A stretch of DNA of 9,038 nucleotides from assembly GCA_003158365.1 (NCBI GenBank), contig PMIW01000160.1:1-9038 (forward strand), written 5' to 3'. The notes under the pieces are model-generated. The model saw nothing but the letters and a program-made list of their open reading frames with translations, was not told where the DNA came from and made no database searches. The position numbers and the translations under genes are program-made. This DNA comes from Ignavibacteriota bacterium. GTDB taxonomy: Bacteria > Bacteroidota > Ignavibacteria > Tepidaquicellales > Tepidaquicellaceae. How positions within the stretch are numbered: position 1 is the stretch's first letter; each line of letters opens with the position of its first letter. Of this stretch, positions 7,579-9,038 are shown one piece after another.

Positions 7579-7677
7579 TTATAAAAAACCTTTAATCAGT
7601 AATAATGTTAACAGCATTGTTATTGTATGTAAAAAAAGGTAGCCTTTGACCGTTCCGGTGTGTGTAAAATTATTCAT
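7579..7677 (-). CDS. 32-residue single-helix membrane micro-protein after kdpC
   Basis: This short ATG-to-TAA frame was found by translating the gap between kdpC and the secreted-protein gene. The N-terminus is polar (MNNFTHTGTVKGY), followed by one hydrophobic helix, LFLHTITMLLTLLLIKGFL (residues 14-32), that runs to the end. The start is 49 bases after the kdpC stop on the same strand. No Shine-Dalgarno site is seen, as for the other cluster genes. The pump's known small subunit, KdpF (29 residues in E. coli), is also a single helix but is normally encoded before kdpA, and I see no clear sequence match. The strand, position and composition favour a real gene; short length and an AT-rich setting argue caution. 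The higher G+C of this frame compared with the flanking AT-rich DNA is mild support. Confidence 0.5.
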   Translation of the reverse strand: MNNFTHTGTVKGYLFLHTITMLLTLLLIKGFL

Positions 7678-7726
7678 ATTCTAAAGTGAAATTAATCCGG
7701 GATTTACATGAATGTAGTAAGATAAA

Positions 7727-8296
7727 TTAAAGTTTATCCAGTTCTAAATTTAAAACAAGTACATTTATTCTTGGTTCACCAAGGAATCCGAACTGCGGAT
7801 TTTCAGTTAATTTATATATCAAATCTAATAATTGCTTTTTCTTATTAAAATCAAATTTTCTTTCTATAATAATTCTGCCAGCCTGAAGATTCGCATTTTC
7901 CGGACTAATGTGCGGGTCAATACCGCTTCCTGATGAAAATATTGCATCGAGAGGGACATTCGTATTATCGGGAAGCATATTCTTTTTTACGTATGCTTTT
8001 CTTAATGAATCGGAAATATTTTTTAGCATTTGACTTGTAGGACCGTAGTTACTGGCTCCCGAAGGCATTGGCTGATAGTCGATTGAAGATGGACGCGGTT
8101 GAAAATATATTGAGCTATCGAATTTTTGGGCAATTAAATTAGAACCGATAATATTTCCATTTATTTCAATAAAACTGCCCGCAGATTTATCAGGAAATGC
8201 AATTTTTGCAATGCCGAAAATAAATAACGGATAAATCAAACCTGTAAGAAGGGTCATAAGCAAAAGAAATTTTACTGATATAATTATGATTTTCAT
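7727..8296 (-). CDS. kdpC: KdpC, K+-transporting ATPase subunit C
   Basis: This is a subunit of the inner-membrane KdpFABC pump, which couples ATP hydrolysis by KdpB to K+ import through KdpA; KdpC is needed for assembly and activity. It has 189 residues from the ATG at 8296 (family about 190). The N-terminal anchor reads MKIIIISVKFLLLMTLLTGL, leading to IYPLFIFGIA. The periplasmic part carries the family motifs FQPRPSSIDY, PSGASNYGPTS, SSGSGIDPHISP and, near the end, LGEPRINVLVLNLELDKL. The ATG is chosen over an upstream TTG at 8305 because family members start MK plus a hydrophobic run and because it leaves a one-base gap after the kdpB stop, as between kdpD and kdpE. Unlike the usual order, kdpD does not follow directly: about 2.7 kb with a micro-ORF, a secreted protein and a porin intervenes. 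Confidence 0.96.
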   Translation of the reverse strand: MKIIIISVKFLLLMTLLTGLIYPLFIFGIAKIAFPDKSAGSFIEINGNIIGSNLIAQKFDSSIYFQPRPSSIDYQPMPSGASNYGPTSQMLKNISDSLRKAYVKKNMLPDNTNVPLDAIFSSGSGIDPHISPENANLQAGRIIIERKFDFNKKKQLLDLIYKLTENPQFGFLGEPRINVLVLNLELDKL

Positions 8297-8297
8297 T

Positions 8298-9038
8298 TTA
8301 TACAAGATTAATTGCGTTTATAAACAAATCTATTAATTTAATTCCTATAAAAGGAGCAATAACGCCGCCGACACCATATATCAAAAGGTTTATCTTCAGT
8401 ATTGTGGATGCACCAAGCGGACGATACTTAACTCCGCGAAGTGAAAGAGGAATAAGCAGTATTATTATTATCGCATTAAAAATTACTGCACTAAGAATTG
8501 CGCTTTGCGGTGAGGCGAGATGCATAATGTTCAAAATGTTCAAAGGTCCTAAGCTTCCTTTAACTGCATAAAGCACGGAAAATAGTGCAGGAAGTATTGC
8601 GAAGTATTTTGCAACATCATTTGCAATGCTGAATGTCGTGAGCGAACCACGGGTAATCAGAAGCTGCTTGCCCACTTCAACCACTTCAATTAATTTTGTA
8701 GGATTGCTGTCGAGGTCAACCATGTTGCCTGCTTCACGGGCAGCCTGGGTGCCGGTGTTCATTGCCAGGCCCACATCGGCCTGGGCCAGTGCCGGCGCAT
8801 CATTGGTGCCGTCGCCTATCATTCCTACCAGGTGGCCGTTGGTCTGTTCGTCACGGATGCGGCGTAATTTATCTTCAGGTGTTGCCTCAGCCATAAAGTC
8901 ATCAACTCCTGCTTCAGCTGCAATAGCTGCCGCTGTTAATGTGTTGTCTCCTGTAATCATCACTGTCTTAATCCCCATTTTACGTAATTCTGCAAACCGT
9001 TGTTTGATTCCGCCTTTCACAATGTCTTTGAGATGAAT
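8298..9038 (-). CDS. kdpB: KdpB, K+-transporting P-type ATPase subunit B (C-terminal part)
   Basis: The frame runs off the right edge; the last 246 residues are visible. Numbered from the edge, these include KDIVKGGIKQRFAELRKMGI (4-23), MITGDN (27-32), the P-domain hinge motif GDGTNDAPALAQADVG (75-90) and MNTGTQAAREAGNMVDLDSN (93-112). The membrane part follows, with SIANDVAKYFAI carrying the Asp141/Lys144 charge pair that matches the known charged pair in KdpB helix 5, then LASPQSAILSAVIFNA and a final hydrophobic hairpin ending NAINLV. The phosphorylated DKTGT motif is outside the window. KdpB hydrolyses ATP to drive K+ import via KdpA. The kdpC ATG follows after one base, so translation is likely coupled. 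Base composition rises sharply within the P-domain region (see the GC-rich patch). The encoded sequence shows no break. Confidence 0.97.
   Translation of the reverse strand: MHLKDIVKGGIKQRFAELRKMGIKTVMITGDNTLTAAAIAAEAGVDDFMAEATPEDKLRRIRDEQTNGHLVGMIGDGTNDAPALAQADVGLAMNTGTQAAREAGNMVDLDSNPTKLIEVVEVGKQLLITRGSLTTFSIANDVAKYFAILPALFSVLYAVKGSLGPLNILNIMHLASPQSAILSAVIFNAIIIILLIPLSLRGVKYRPLGASTILKINLLIYGVGGVIAPFIGIKLIDLFINAINLV
8701..8850. other. GC-rich patch inside kdpB
   Basis: Counted by eye in 60-base blocks, G+C is about 38% (8581-8640), 43% (8641-8700), 62% (8701-8760), 67% (8761-8820), 52% (8821-8880), 48% (8881-8940) and 40% (8941-9000). Codons in the patch favour GGC, GCC, ACC and CTG, whereas the rest of the cluster prefers A/T-ending codons. 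The reading frame and conserved P-domain residues continue through it. Confidence 0.7.

Noticed and set aside
7579..7677. Naming the micro-ORF kdpF
   Set aside because: Only the length and single-helix layout agree; the sequence shows no clear KdpF match, and kdpF is usually upstream of kdpA.
7727..8305. Longer KdpC beginning at TTG 8305 (MYKMK...)
   Set aside because: The in-frame ATG at 8296 gives the family-typical MK-hydrophobic start and a one-base gap from the kdpB stop; the TTG overlaps kdpB and has no ribosome site.
8298..9020. KdpB fragment starting at GTG 9020
   Set aside because: The frame continues without a stop to base 9038, giving the KdpB-conserved IHLKDIVK; the GTG is an internal valine codon.
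8626..9036. 136-codon plus-strand open frame
   Set aside because: It is antisense to conserved kdpB and is open because the GC-rich patch lacks stop codons; the protein has no recognisable features.

Overview
The window looks like part of a chromosome from the Ignavibacteria (Bacteroidota/Chlorobiota lineage). Three things point there: AT-rich DNA, a secreted peptidase ending in a type IX secretion (T9SS) sorting domain with the Y-P-N-P-F-N-P-T-T signature typical of that group, and mostly Shine-Dalgarno-poor gene starts with one clear exception. The taxon is inferred from these marks only.

Layout. Plus strand, left: the 3' two-thirds of a secreted M1 zinc aminopeptidase (1-1197). It is followed by a 9-bp-period repeat, a long hairpin and a probable terminator, then a 73-residue two-helix membrane protein of unknown function (1425-1646) with a TTG start and a strong ribosome binding site. 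Minus strand, from the right edge to 1667: a kdp potassium-uptake cluster in the order kdpB (3' part), kdpC, an unannotated 32-codon membrane micro-ORF, a 315-residue secreted protein of unknown function, a 471-residue outer-membrane porin, kdpD and kdpE. kdpA and the start of kdpB lie beyond the right edge.

How it fits together. KdpB and KdpC belong to the inner-membrane KdpFABC K+ pump. KdpD (sensor kinase) and KdpE (OmpR-type regulator) switch the pump genes on under K+ limitation or osmotic stress. The porin between the pump and regulatory genes probably lets ions across the outer membrane. The 315-residue protein and the micro-ORF are accessory candidates with no assigned role.

Most interesting observations. 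(1) Just upstream of kdpD is a relic of a kdpC 3' end: 13 sense codons plus stop, about 35 of 42 bases matching the intact kdpC 2.7 kb away, with differences that are nearly all synonymous. It suggests that kdpC once abutted kdpD and that the porin block was later placed between them, perhaps by recombination between two kdp operons. (2) A 32-residue single-helix micro-ORF follows kdpC. (3) Inside kdpB a sharp GC-rich patch (about 62-67% G+C over 8701-8820, against about 40% around it) suggests gene conversion, transfer, or a metagenomic mis-join.
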